From Flavipsychrobacter stenotrophus (lineage in GTDB: Bacteria; Bacteroidota; Bacteroidia; Chitinophagales; Chitinophagaceae): 64,000 bases of DNA. The notes under the pieces are model-generated. The model did not search any database. It saw only the letters and a list, made by a program, of their open reading frames with translations, and had not been told where the DNA came from. The DNA is taken from NCBI RefSeq assembly GCF_002954265.1, contig NZ_PPSL01000002.1, positions 868,001 through 932,000 of the forward strand. The letters run 5' to 3'. A program made the position numbers and the translations under genes. Of the stretch, positions 8,132 through 16,460 are shown in pieces; position 1 is the stretch's first letter; each line of letters opens with the position of its first letter.

Positions 8132-8851
8132 TTATTGCCTTGTAAACTTACGTGTAGCTACCAATTGGCCCTGTCCATCCATTAATCGGGCAAAGTAAAT
8201 GCCGCCCGGTATATTATCCAGGCTCATGTTGGCGCTGTTGCCATTCAGCTTATAAACTGCCATTACCTTGCCAATAATGTTGTAGTTGGCAACTGTCTTT
8301 ATATCGGCACCGCCATTATAAACGAGGTTGATCTCTGTAGTGGCAGGATTGGGGTATAAAGCCACCTCCTCGCCTGCCTTACTTACTGTATTTACATTTA
8401 CAGGAGACCTCGATACCACAAAGGTAGAATAAGCACTATCCATGGCTACGGGGTCAACAATTTTTACCCTTACATAATAATTGCCCATACTGGTCATACC
8501 AGGTGCAGCACCATTGAAAAGTAAGTGAAAATCATGATTAGCAGAAGTAGGAGAATAGCCGCAGGTTCTTAGAATTCCGGAGGGAGTAAGAAAACTAAGA
8601 TTGTAGCAATTAGAAGTATCGCACATACCACAGTTAGCTACCCAATCTGAAGGGAAATTTGTACTGACCACATTCCAGTTCAAGGTTACTTCACCGGCTG
8701 TGGGTGTGATATTGTTGTGGATAGATACATTACCTGCACCACTGCCGTCAAAGAATACAGTATCGTAGGTGGTAGTGAACGATTGTGCATATGCAGTTGA
8801 TGACAATATGCTACAAGTAAGGATACAGAGCGTAATAATTAATCTTTTCAT
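8132..8851 (-). CDS. Secreted protein with T9SS sorting domain
   Basis: The 239-residue product from ATG 8851 starts with a signal peptide (MKRLIITLCILTCSILSSTAYAQ). A small domain with four to five cysteines follows (CGMCDTSNCYNL, LRTCGYS). It ends with a type A T9SS sorting domain: ALYPNPATTEINLVYNGG, then GGIYFARLMDGQGQLVATRKF. It should be exported across the inner membrane by Sec and across the outer membrane by T9SS. The central domain resembles that of the upstream neighbour at 8983-9696, so the two are a tandem duplication. The molecular function is unknown. Confidence 0.85.
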   Translation of the reverse strand: MKRLIITLCILTCSILSSTAYAQSFTTTYDTVFFDGSGAGNVSIHNNITPTAGEVTLNWNVVSTNFPSDWVANCGMCDTSNCYNLSFLTPSGILRTCGYSPTSANHDFHLLFNGAAPGMTSMGNYYVRVKIVDPVAMDSAYSTFVVSRSPVNVNTVSKAGEEVALYPNPATTEINLVYNGGADIKTVANYNIIGKVMAVYKLNGNSANMSLDNIPGGIYFARLMDGQGQLVATRKFTRQ

Positions 8852-8929
8852 AATCAAGGCAACATTTTGAATTATGAAGTTACCTGTTATTTCATTTCGC
8901 TTTTGTTAATGTCTGTGTATAGGTAAAAT

Positions 8930-8959
8930 AAAAAAGCCTGTGATACTTGATCACAGGCT
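8930..8959 (-). terminator. Terminator of the 8983-9696 gene
   Basis: On the minus strand AGCCTGTGA pairs with TCACAGGCT and is followed by a T-run, starting about 24 bases beyond the stop codon. Confidence 0.8.
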
Positions 8960-8982
8960 ATATAAAAATGTTCTTAATTCTC

Positions 8983-9696
8983 TTATTGCTTGGTAAACTT
9001 GCGTGTAGCAACTATCTGTCCTTGTGCATCTGCAAGACGAACGAAATAGATACCACCCGGCATATTCTCAAGGCTCATGTTTGCACTGTTACCATTAACC
9101 CTGTATACAGACATTAACTTACCGATGATGTTGTAGATAGATACTGTCTTTACATCAGCCGAACCGCCATAAACCAGATTAATTTCGTTGGTAGCAGGGT
9201 TAGGATACAATGACAATTCTTCATTGGTTCTTGTTACCTGTTCAACACCTACAGCAGTTTTAGACACAATAAATGTAGCATAAACGCTATCCGGAGCAGC
9301 AGGATTAACCAGCTTTGCTCTTACATAATAAGTACCGTTAGAAGTTGCCGCACCCTGATTGAACTGAAGGTGGAAATCGTGGTTACCAGAAACGGGGTAT
9401 GGATCGCTTGTCTTAACTATTCCTGATGGCGTAAGCGTATTCAGGTTGTAGCAAAGGAAGTTATCACACATACCTGCAGCTGAGATCCAGTCTGTAGGGA
9501 AGTTGGTAGAAACTACATTCCACTTAAGCGTAACTGGTCCTGACGCCGGACTAACATTGTCATTAACATTGATAACGGTAGTACCGGAAACAGTATAATA
9601 AACGGTATCACTTGCAACGGTGAATGACTGAGCATTTGCACGGGAGAAGCCCGCCAAAACAACCGCAGTACATAATAGAGTAAAAATCTTTTTCAT
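8983..9696 (-). CDS. Secreted T9SS protein, paralogue of the 8132 gene
   Basis: From ATG 9696 the 237-residue product has a signal peptide ending near SRANAQ. Its mid-domain is alignable with the downstream gene: PTDWISAAGMCDNFLCYNLNTLTPSGI against PSDWVANCGMCDTSNCYNLSFLTPSGI. The C-terminal sorting domain is nearly identical (LYPNPATNEINLVYGG, NSANMSLENMPGGIYFVRL, KFTKQ). The duplicates share domain order but differ in cysteine number. Each has its own terminator, which suggests separate transcripts. Function unknown; probably surface-bound or secreted. Confidence 0.85.
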   Translation of the reverse strand: MKKIFTLLCTAVVLAGFSRANAQSFTVASDTVYYTVSGTTVINVNDNVSPASGPVTLKWNVVSTNFPTDWISAAGMCDNFLCYNLNTLTPSGIVKTSDPYPVSGNHDFHLQFNQGAATSNGTYYVRAKLVNPAAPDSVYATFIVSKTAVGVEQVTRTNEELSLYPNPATNEINLVYGGSADVKTVSIYNIIGKLMSVYRVNGNSANMSLENMPGGIYFVRLADAQGQIVATRKFTKQ

Positions 9697-9705
9697 TCCT
9701 GGCAA

Positions 9706-10050
9706 TTTATCTTTGCAAATTAATATTTATTGTGCTACCCACCAAAAATATTTATTCCTTCTAGCGGATACTAATTGTATAGCAAATTTCGTACCGCGCT
9801 TCTTAAAAACGTGTTAAGACACAATAAACTTTCTGATGAGGCGTTGCAGGGCCATTTTATCCGTTTTTAGTTTTAAAGTGGCCGGCGGGATACCCGGACA
9901 AATGGTCATTTCTTATAAATAACGTTATTGACCTGTACACGATATGGTCCGTTGTCTGGCAACTTTCCGCATCGTTTGTTTAAGTAGATAACGTACCTGC
10001 CAAAAGTATTTGACTATTAAAGCAATTCCTCCAACTAACAATCGACCATA
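9706..10050. other. Intergenic region, nothing recognised
   Basis: No frame, RNA motif or strong repeat was seen apart from AT-rich sequence near 9706-9780 that should hold the promoter of the minus-strand gene at 8983-9696. The terminator of the next gene bounds it on the right. Confidence 0.4.
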
Positions 10051-10083
10051 AAAAAGCCGCCCCGGAATAACTCCCGGGGCGGC
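10051..10083 (-). terminator. Strong terminator of the Omp28-like gene
   Basis: GCCGCCCCGG (10056-10065) pairs perfectly with CCGGGGCGGC (10074-10083). On the minus strand the stem is followed by TTTTT. It lies 27 bases beyond the stop codon. Confidence 0.9.
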
Positions 10084-10109
10084 CAATTATAAAAATGTAA
10101 GGTCAGATA

Positions 10110-12029
10110 TTACTTAGCAACAGTAAAGCGCTGAGTAGTCTTACCTGCTTCTGTAGTCATTACAACATTGTAAACACCGTTTGCCATGTTAGCAACTGGT
10201 ATGTTGATAGAATGAGCACCAGTGTTCATCTGCTGAGCAGGAACGCTGAATACTACACGACCAACAGCGTCGTAAACTTCAACTGAAACGTTAGTTGCAG
10301 CAGTCAGATTGAAAGTAAGGTTAGTTTCAGATGTAGCAGGATTAGGGAATACTGATACTTCAGAAGCCTGTTCTGTAACATTGTTTACACCAACACCACC
10401 TGCACGAAGCGTAACGTCATCGATCCAGATATTGTTACCGTAGTTACTTGTTGCACGGAAACCAATTACAGAACCTGCTGGTACTGCACTGATGTCCTGA
10501 GCTTTGTGAACGTACTGAGCAGATGTAGGAGTGAAACCTGAAGTTGTAGTCAAAGCAGGAGTCAAAGCTGTACCTGCAGCAGACCACAATGAAGTCCAAG
10601 AAGAACCGCAGTTAGTAGAGTAAACTACTTCCAGCTGATCGTTTGAAGTTGCATCGTACTGTGCATAAGCTACCCAGAACTCGATAGTAGATGTAGATGC
10701 AGTAGCAACTTCAGGCAAAGTCAACACTTCAGACTCACCGCTTGCAAAGTTGTAACAATCGAACTTTTCTGCGATAGTACTGTTGTGACCCAAACCTGCA
10801 GTGTTAGTGTAAGCATTCCATGTTTTCTGGTTATTGTTGTTATCTGTGTACCAGAACTTACCAAGGTCAGTAGACTGGAAGCTTGTGTTGTAAGGCAAAG
10901 CCAATGCGTTAGTGCTTTCTGTGAAGTAAGCAGCACCCATTGTGTTGTTACCGCCATTCTGATCAGCACCACCGTTTACGTTAGCAACTGAGTCATAAAA
11001 TGAATGGTAGAATGCACCTGTAACTGTAGGAGTTGTAGATGGCATAGTAACTGTTGTAGAAGCACCCGGAGCCAAAGTACCAGTCCATGGAGTTGACAAG
11101 AAAGCACCTGCACCATCAACCTGATAGTAGATAGTAGCTGAAGTGATCGGGTTGCTACCTGCGTTCTTCAATACTACTGAATGAGCTGCAGTGTAAGGGC
11201 CATTAGCCACACATACAAAACCTGGAGCATTTACAGTAGTAATTGCAGCATCGTTAGGCACACCTGGAAGCGGAGTTCCCTTAGCAGCCTGAGCGATAAC
11301 CTTGTCACCGTCGTTCTGGATCCAAACCACCATGTAAGGAGCCTTATCTTTTTCAACAAAAGAAGGAACCGCACCGGTGATAGTGTAAGTCTGAGTCATA
11401 CCAACTGTCCATGTTGCAGGTACTGAAGTACCCAAAGCTGATGGATACATAGCACGAACTACATTTTCGAAATCTGACTCACCATTGGTTCCCGGAGGTG
11501 AAGGAAAATTGCAAGTCTGGATCAAAGCTGTTCTAAGATATACAGCAGTACCAGTGTAAGCAGTAACGCAAGTAACGTTAACTGTTGTTACGATTGAATC
11601 GTAAGTAGCGTTCCATGCGTTAGTAACAGTCATGTTGAACGGAGATGCAACAGCATATTCCGCGTCGATGTCTGCCTGAGTGAAATAACCAGGGTGGCCA
11701 GGGCTAGATGCTGTAGCATTTGGCACATGACCATCGTAGCGGCCATATGGCGCGAATGGTACAGAATAATAGCTGATACGTGTATCAGACATAGCCTGAG
11801 TCTGCATGTAGAACCAACCTGAAGAAGGTATAGGACTCATGTAAGAAATGTGGATGATCTTATTTGCGTTTGCCGCAAGATCACACAATGCCCAGAAAGT
11901 TGGGTTAGTAGATGCACATGGAGGACAATTTTCTCCTGTAAACTCTTCGTGAAGAGTCATGCGCTGCTGTGCCGATGCCGGCAACGACAATGCGGCTACT
12001 GCAAGCCCTGTAAGTAAAAGATTTTTCAT
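10110..12029 (-). CDS. Omp28-related secreted protein with T9SS sorting domain
   Basis: The 639-residue protein begins with a signal peptide (MKNLLLTGLAVAALSLPASAQ). Next comes LHEEFTGENCPPCASTNPTF, the CxxC-containing thioredoxin-like start typical of Omp28-related proteins. The middle has repeated beta-rich segments, including one (about 420-540) resembling a jelly-roll domain that closes with IWIDDVTLRAGG. The C-terminus is a T9SS type A domain (VFPNPATSETNLTF to TTQRFTVAK). It is predicted to reach the cell surface or medium. CPPC could be redox-active, but this is inferred from fold only. Confidence 0.85.
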   Translation of the reverse strand: MKNLLLTGLAVAALSLPASAQQRMTLHEEFTGENCPPCASTNPTFWALCDLAANANKIIHISYMSPIPSSGWFYMQTQAMSDTRISYYSVPFAPYGRYDGHVPNATASSPGHPGYFTQADIDAEYAVASPFNMTVTNAWNATYDSIVTTVNVTCVTAYTGTAVYLRTALIQTCNFPSPPGTNGESDFENVVRAMYPSALGTSVPATWTVGMTQTYTITGAVPSFVEKDKAPYMVVWIQNDGDKVIAQAAKGTPLPGVPNDAAITTVNAPGFVCVANGPYTAAHSVVLKNAGSNPITSATIYYQVDGAGAFLSTPWTGTLAPGASTTVTMPSTTPTVTGAFYHSFYDSVANVNGGADQNGGNNTMGAAYFTESTNALALPYNTSFQSTDLGKFWYTDNNNNQKTWNAYTNTAGLGHNSTIAEKFDCYNFASGESEVLTLPEVATASTSTIEFWVAYAQYDATSNDQLEVVYSTNCGSSWTSLWSAAGTALTPALTTTSGFTPTSAQYVHKAQDISAVPAGSVIGFRATSNYGNNIWIDDVTLRAGGVGVNNVTEQASEVSVFPNPATSETNLTFNLTAATNVSVEVYDAVGRVVFSVPAQQMNTGAHSINIPVANMANGVYNVVMTTEAGKTTQRFTVAK

Positions 12030-12256
12030 TTTTGCTTTATTTAAAATTATTGGTAAATATTTTTAGCATCCCGAAGTTATGAGTTTTTCATATTCCAAAT
12101 TACTTTTTTGTTAAAATGCACATATTTTTTTTAATCTTTTTTTGATTTTTAATAAAATTTAGTTTATTAGTCAATCAGTTAAGTAGACTATTTTATGCCA
12201 TATCAGCTCTTTTAGGGCATGAATGCGGTGTTTTTTCTCCTTATAAAGAATAAGTG

Positions 12257-12264
12257 TACATTTG
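12257..12264 (+). promoter_or_regulatory. Predicted promoter element upstream of TPP riboswitch
   Basis: TACATTTG fits the Bacteroidota TAnnTTTG -7 element and lies about 18 bases before the riboswitch 5' stem, so a transcript starting near 12270 would include the whole aptamer. Confidence 0.55.
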
Positions 12265-12280
12265 TAGCACATTAAACAAT

Positions 12281-12352
12281 GTTTCGGGGTGCCTTTATAA
12301 GGCTGAGATCACACCCGTTGAACCTGGACCGGGTAATGCCGGTTAGGAAAAA
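12281..12352 (+). promoter_or_regulatory. TPP riboswitch (THI element)
   Basis: The conserved blocks occur in the correct order: CGGGGTGCC, then GGCTGAGATCACACCC, then GAACCTGGACCGGGTAATGCCG and GTTAGG. CTGAGA binds the pyrimidine and the GGGTAATGCC-side loop binds the pyrophosphate of thiamin pyrophosphate. It lies about 115 bases upstream of the TonB receptor gene on the same strand, so thiamin sufficiency should lower receptor expression. No clear terminator stem was identified downstream, so control may act on translation. Confidence 0.95.
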
Positions 12353-12468
12353 CGCTTGAAAAAGTGAGTATACGTTAATTTGTGGCCACATCTTAATTAT
12401 AGCATCACTCCATTCTGATCTTATCTATTGCATGGCATCCCATCAACTTTCACAAAAAAGTCAAAGCC

Positions 12469-14700
12469 ATGCTCAAAAAATTACTTTTGCTTTCTGTAGT
12501 GTCTTTTGCGGCACTCACCAAAGCCAATGCACAGTCTGTCTCGCCCGACAAAGACGATGACGACGATTCTACCACTACCATAGCACCTGATACCACCAGG
12601 AAATTGAAAGAACTGCAACCCATAGAGGTGCGCGCAGTAAGGGCTACGCAGGATGCGCCTTTTGCCAAGACCGATATTAAGAAGGCAGACATTGCTAAGC
12701 AGAACCTGGGCCAGGACCTGCCTATGCTATTGCAGTTCACGCCATCAGCCGTAACAACATCTGATGCAGGCGCGGGTGTTGGTTATACGGGTATCCGTAT
12801 AAGAGGTACAGATCCTACCCGTATCAACGTTACTTTTAATGGCATGCCCGTTAATGACCCTGAAGAGCAGGGAACGTATTTTGTTGACATCCCCGATATC
12901 GCATCTTCCACCAGCTCTATACAGATACAGCGTGGTGTGGGCACCTCTACCAATGGTGCCGGCGCTTTCGGCGGAACGATAAGTATCAGCAACCTGCAGC
13001 AGATGGATACAGCAGGTATCATGTACAGCAGCAGTTTCGGATCGTTCAACACCTTTAAGAATACATTTGTAGCAGGCACAGGAATGCTGAAGGGTGGTTT
13101 CCAGTTCGATGTACGTTTGTCTAAAATATCAAGCGATGGATATATCCAGCGTTCGGCATCCGATCTTAAGTCTATGCAGTTTACCGCAGGCTGGACTCCC
13201 AATGCCAAAACATCTTTCCACTTCCTGTTCATGCCCGGCACTGAGAAAACAGGACAGGCATGGAATGGTGTACCGCAGGATTCACTGAAGACCAACCGTA
13301 CCTATAATGAGTTAGGCCCTCGCAGCGATGGTTCTTTCTACAACAACCAGACAGATAATTACCTGCAGAACTACTACCAGCTATTTGCCGATCATCAATT
13401 CTCTTCTTCGCTTACCGCACATGCGGGCCTGTTCCTTACACGTGGCAAGGGCTATTATGAAGAGTATAAAGCGGGTGAATATTATGCTGACTATGGCAGA
13501 CCTGCTATGCTGAGAGATACCATGCAGACTGACCTTATCAGACGCCTATGGTTAGATAATTACTACTATGGTGGCGTATTCTCTCTGCAATATGTAAAGA
13601 ACAAAACGCAGCTGGCATTGGGTGGCGGCTGGAGCCAGTTTGACAACCTTGCTTATGGCACCGTAATATGGGCAGCTAATGGCGGTTTCTCAGACAACTA
13701 CAAGTGGTACCAGACCGATGCGCAGAAGAATGACCTGAATATCTACGCTAAAGCGCAGCATACCATTGGCAAACTCACCCTGTTTGGCGACATGCAATAC
13801 CGCAACGTTGCTTACTTTATGAATGGCTTCCGCAAGAACCCTGATCTGAGACGTTCGGTGAACTATGATTTCTATAATCCTAAAGCAGGTATCAGCTACC
13901 TCATAAAGAATGAGTACAGTGTGCGTATGCGTGCATATGCATCAGGAGCTATAGGTAATCGTGAGCCGGGCAGAAGCGCGTTTGAAGCAGATGCGCAGCA
14001 CCTGCCGAAACCGGAACGTTTGTATGATGGCGAAGCAGGCTATGAAGTAAGCGGGCAGAAATATAGTGCGGCGGCCAACCTGTACTACATGAACTACAAG
14101 GATCAGCTGATACTTACCGGCCAGATCAATGATGTAGGTGCTTACACGCCAACCAATGTTGCGGAAAGCTACCGTGCCGGTATAGAACTGATGGCAGGCT
14201 ATGATGTAACCAACTGGCTGCGACTTCATGGCAATCTTACGTTATCAAGAAACAAGATCAGCAAGTTTACCGAGTATGTAGACAACTATGATAGCACCGC
14301 GCAGAGCGCAGTACAGCATAGCAATACAGACATTGCTTTCTCACCCAATGTTGTTGGCGCAATAACCGCATCATTTAGCCCGATACACAACAACAAGCAT
14401 AACCTGGGCATAGACATCACAGGCAAATATGTAGGTAAGCAATATCTCGATAACAGCAGTAATGAATACCGCCGGATTGATGACTACAACTATTTCAATG
14501 TACTGATCCGCTATTCTGTAAAGACACGCTTCTGCAAAGAGATAACGGCATCATTGGCGCTCAACAATATATTCGGCAACCTGTATGTCAACAATGGCTA
14601 CACATTCAGCTATATATATGGCGGCACATCAACCACACAAAACTATTATTACCCTCAGGCAGGGTTCAATGTATTGGGTGGATTGACCTTTAAGTTCTAA
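12469..14700 (+). CDS. TonB-dependent receptor, predicted thiamin/precursor importer
   Basis: The 743-residue outer-membrane receptor has a signal peptide (ending near KANAQ) and an acidic linker DKDDDDDSTTT. A plug domain follows: LKELQPIEVRAVRATQDAPFAKTDIKK as TonB-box region, then VGYTGIRIRGTDPTRINVTFNGMPVNDPEEQGTYFVDIPD. The 22-strand-type barrel ends in an aromatic GFNVLGGLTFKF. It would import substrate across the outer membrane using ExbBD-TonB energy. The substrate is inferred from the upstream TPP riboswitch, as in other Bacteroidota where TPP-regulated TonB receptors take up thiamin or its pyrimidine. No thi genes are adjacent. Confidence 0.9.
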   Translation: MLKKLLLLSVVSFAALTKANAQSVSPDKDDDDDSTTTIAPDTTRKLKELQPIEVRAVRATQDAPFAKTDIKKADIAKQNLGQDLPMLLQFTPSAVTTSDAGAGVGYTGIRIRGTDPTRINVTFNGMPVNDPEEQGTYFVDIPDIASSTSSIQIQRGVGTSTNGAGAFGGTISISNLQQMDTAGIMYSSSFGSFNTFKNTFVAGTGMLKGGFQFDVRLSKISSDGYIQRSASDLKSMQFTAGWTPNAKTSFHFLFMPGTEKTGQAWNGVPQDSLKTNRTYNELGPRSDGSFYNNQTDNYLQNYYQLFADHQFSSSLTAHAGLFLTRGKGYYEEYKAGEYYADYGRPAMLRDTMQTDLIRRLWLDNYYYGGVFSLQYVKNKTQLALGGGWSQFDNLAYGTVIWAANGGFSDNYKWYQTDAQKNDLNIYAKAQHTIGKLTLFGDMQYRNVAYFMNGFRKNPDLRRSVNYDFYNPKAGISYLIKNEYSVRMRAYASGAIGNREPGRSAFEADAQHLPKPERLYDGEAGYEVSGQKYSAAANLYYMNYKDQLILTGQINDVGAYTPTNVAESYRAGIELMAGYDVTNWLRLHGNLTLSRNKISKFTEYVDNYDSTAQSAVQHSNTDIAFSPNVVGAITASFSPIHNNKHNLGIDITGKYVGKQYLDNSSNEYRRIDDYNYFNVLIRYSVKTRFCKEITASLALNNIFGNLYVNNGYTFSYIYGGTSTTQNYYYPQAGFNVLGGLTFKF

Positions 14701-14728
14701 CCCTCTTTTTTTATCAGTGTTTAGTATG

Positions 14729-14757
14729 GCCCTTCGGTTTCCCGGAGGGCTTTTTTT
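14729..14757 (+). terminator. Terminator of the TonB receptor gene
   Basis: GCCCTTCGG pairs with CCGGAGGGC (one G-T wobble) around a four-base loop and is followed by seven T residues. Confidence 0.88.
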
Positions 14758-14762
14758 GTATG

Positions 14763-14838
14763 CCCCGCTCTGTCCACGTCCCATGGAGGTGCAGTTCAGC
14801 AAACACGGCGGTCAAAGGCCGCCCACTGTGTGGGGCCT
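14763..14838. repeat. Decayed copy of the double-hairpin repeat
   Basis: Words CAGTTCAGCAAACACGGCGGTC and GGCCGCCCACTGTGTGGGGC correspond to ACTCAGCAAAACATGGCGGTC and GACCGCCAGCCGTGTGGGGC in the better-preserved copy at 15668-15733. The GGCGGTC/GGCCGCC stem is imperfect here. Confidence 0.5.
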
Positions 14839-14873
14839 AGTTAAGAAGATGTACAGCGCAAGGGCGGTTATCC

Positions 14874-15599
14874 TTATTTGTGCGGGTGTTTATATCGACT
14901 ATACTTCCATTTCAGAAGACGACACCTTATAGGGCTAATCTTCGTTGGTATAGAAAGTAACAAAAAGCCATCCTGCGTGTAACAATTACCAGGTTTCAAT
15001 GTTTTACATAGTGCATTATGTTGCACTATTGACGATGGCATTTTCCGGATAGAGTCCAAGCAATTGCAAACAGTTTTAGCCTCTATACATTTTGGATTGC
15101 GGGAGCAGGGACTGGTGTACGCTTTTAGTGAATATACGCCTCCGCGCATTGTTGCAATTGAATACTTGGCCCCATCAACTATACTATATCGCCGCCCCGA
15201 AGAATCGTGATACCAAAGCCATATAGAATCATCAGAAGGCATACTGTTCAATATTTCATAGACCCACAGGATTTGAGCTGTTTCTAATTGATGCAAAGTA
15301 CTATCGCTTTTGACTAAACGATAGTTTTTATGTCTTCGTTTACTTTCATCTGAGCATGAGTAGTAATACTGAATTCGTTTCCCTTTATAGTACTTGTTAT
15401 CACTTGTAGCAATGTCAATGACATCGCCGGTTAAATAAATCCTTAAATGAAAAGTATCTGTTGATGCTCATATATCGGCAAGCTGCAACATAGAATCTAT
15501 TTTAGACAGCTCTTGTTGCGAATACTTATCCTGAGTATAGGATATGGACGCTATACAACACAATAGCAAGGCGACTATGATTTTGAAGGCTATTGACAT
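14874..15599 (-). pseudogene. Secreted hypothetical protein gene with nonsense codon 44
   Basis: From ATG 15599 the frame reads a clear signal peptide (MSIAFKIIVALLLCCIASISYTQ) and 20 more residues to TGA at 15468-15470. The same frame then continues without interruption for almost 200 codons (STDTFHLRIYLTGDVIDIATSDNKYY...) to 14874. In total it is 242 codons with one stop. The second part is cysteine-containing (SPCSRNPKC, TVCNCLDSI) and has no known family. A single TGA separates an intact secretion signal from the body, so it is either a recent nonsense mutation or a base error. Confidence 0.65.
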
Positions 15600-15654
15600 A
15601 TATAATGAAGACGTTGAAAATACTCATTTTCTTTGGTTATTCTTCTAACGAGAG

Positions 15655-15740
15655 TTCAGGTAGGCACAACTCAGCAAAACATGGCGGTCGGAGACCGCCA
15701 GCCGTGTGGGGCGTAGTTAAGAAAACTACGCCCAGCATGT
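15655..15740. repeat. Double-hairpin repeat, well-preserved copy
   Basis: GGCGGTC (15683-15689) pairs with GACCGCC (15693-15699). GGGCGTAGTT (15709-15718) pairs with AACTACGCCC (15724-15733). The order and arm sequences are those of the 5849 copy read on the other strand. Confidence 0.7.
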
Positions 15741-15757
15741 GTAATTGATATTACACT

Positions 15758-16342
15758 TTAGAACAACCAAATTGGCGCACTCCAAAACATTTTAAAGGGC
15801 ACCGCGTTGTGTGGATCATCAAGCTCTGTAAGAAATGTAATTGTACTACCAGACCCGCACTGAACCACACTGTCAATCTTTGTTATCCTCGGACCTGGCT
15901 TAACCCATTGAAACCCTATTCTACATTTTATATGTATACTGTTCCATTCCTGCCTCGCAATGTACAATTTATAAGCATGGACTTCGCTTGGCGCCAACGG
16001 GAACGCTTCGTAGCTATTTTTCCTCGTAAGCGGCTTCGGTCTGATCCATAAATTATCATTATCAGTAGTAAATCTGAAAGAAGGGTCTCCCCACCAATTC
16101 ATAAACTCTATCGTATCTTTCGAGACATTCTTTAAAGTGACCTTTACTGCCATGTACCACTTATCGTCCATCGATATAAATGCGCTGTCCTGCTGCCATC
16201 CTATTTCCTCAACGGTGAGTTCTAAGGAATCTGTAAGGTTGGATAGTGTGGCATGTGTGACGGATGGAGACGAAGGTTTGCAGGATGGCAGCAGAACCGT
16301 GTAAGTCATCAATGCAAGAAAAATTGCTACAACTGTTTTCAT
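15758..16342 (-). CDS. Predicted lipoprotein, function unknown
   Basis: The 194-residue product has a hydrophobic leader ending in a lipobox-like LLPSC (about residues 17-21), so cysteine lipidation and membrane anchoring are likely. The body (WYMAVKVTLKNVSKDTIEFMNWWGDPSFRF, and LAPSEVHAYKLYI) is a beta-rich domain reminiscent of proteins that compare 'changes in ionic or steric' strands, but no family was recognised. It sits alone between a repeat and yidC. Confidence 0.7.
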   Translation of the reverse strand: MKTVVAIFLALMTYTVLLPSCKPSSPSVTHATLSNLTDSLELTVEEIGWQQDSAFISMDDKWYMAVKVTLKNVSKDTIEFMNWWGDPSFRFTTDNDNLWIRPKPLTRKNSYEAFPLAPSEVHAYKLYIARQEWNSIHIKCRIGFQWVKPGPRITKIDSVVQCGSGSTITFLTELDDPHNAVPFKMFWSAPIWLF

Positions 16343-16405
16343 AGTGTTTTAAAAGTAACGATTATTTCTTTTACTCCTGACTACTCAGATCTATTGTTGA
16401 CGCAA

Positions 16406-16437
16406 AAACGCCCCCAACCAAATGGTCAGAGGCGTTT
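16406..16437 (-). terminator. Probable terminator of yidC
   Basis: AAACGCC and GGCGTTT form the outer stem with an inner ACC/GGT step. It starts 24 bases beyond the yidC stop, and the minus strand continues TTTGCG. It is weaker than the other terminators here. Confidence 0.55.
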
Positions 16438-16460
16438 ACTAAAATATTATCTGTAACTAA

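Noticed and set aside
14717-14932. Plus-strand frame as a gene
   Set aside because: It overlaps a terminator, a dispersed repeat and the minus-strand pseudogene.
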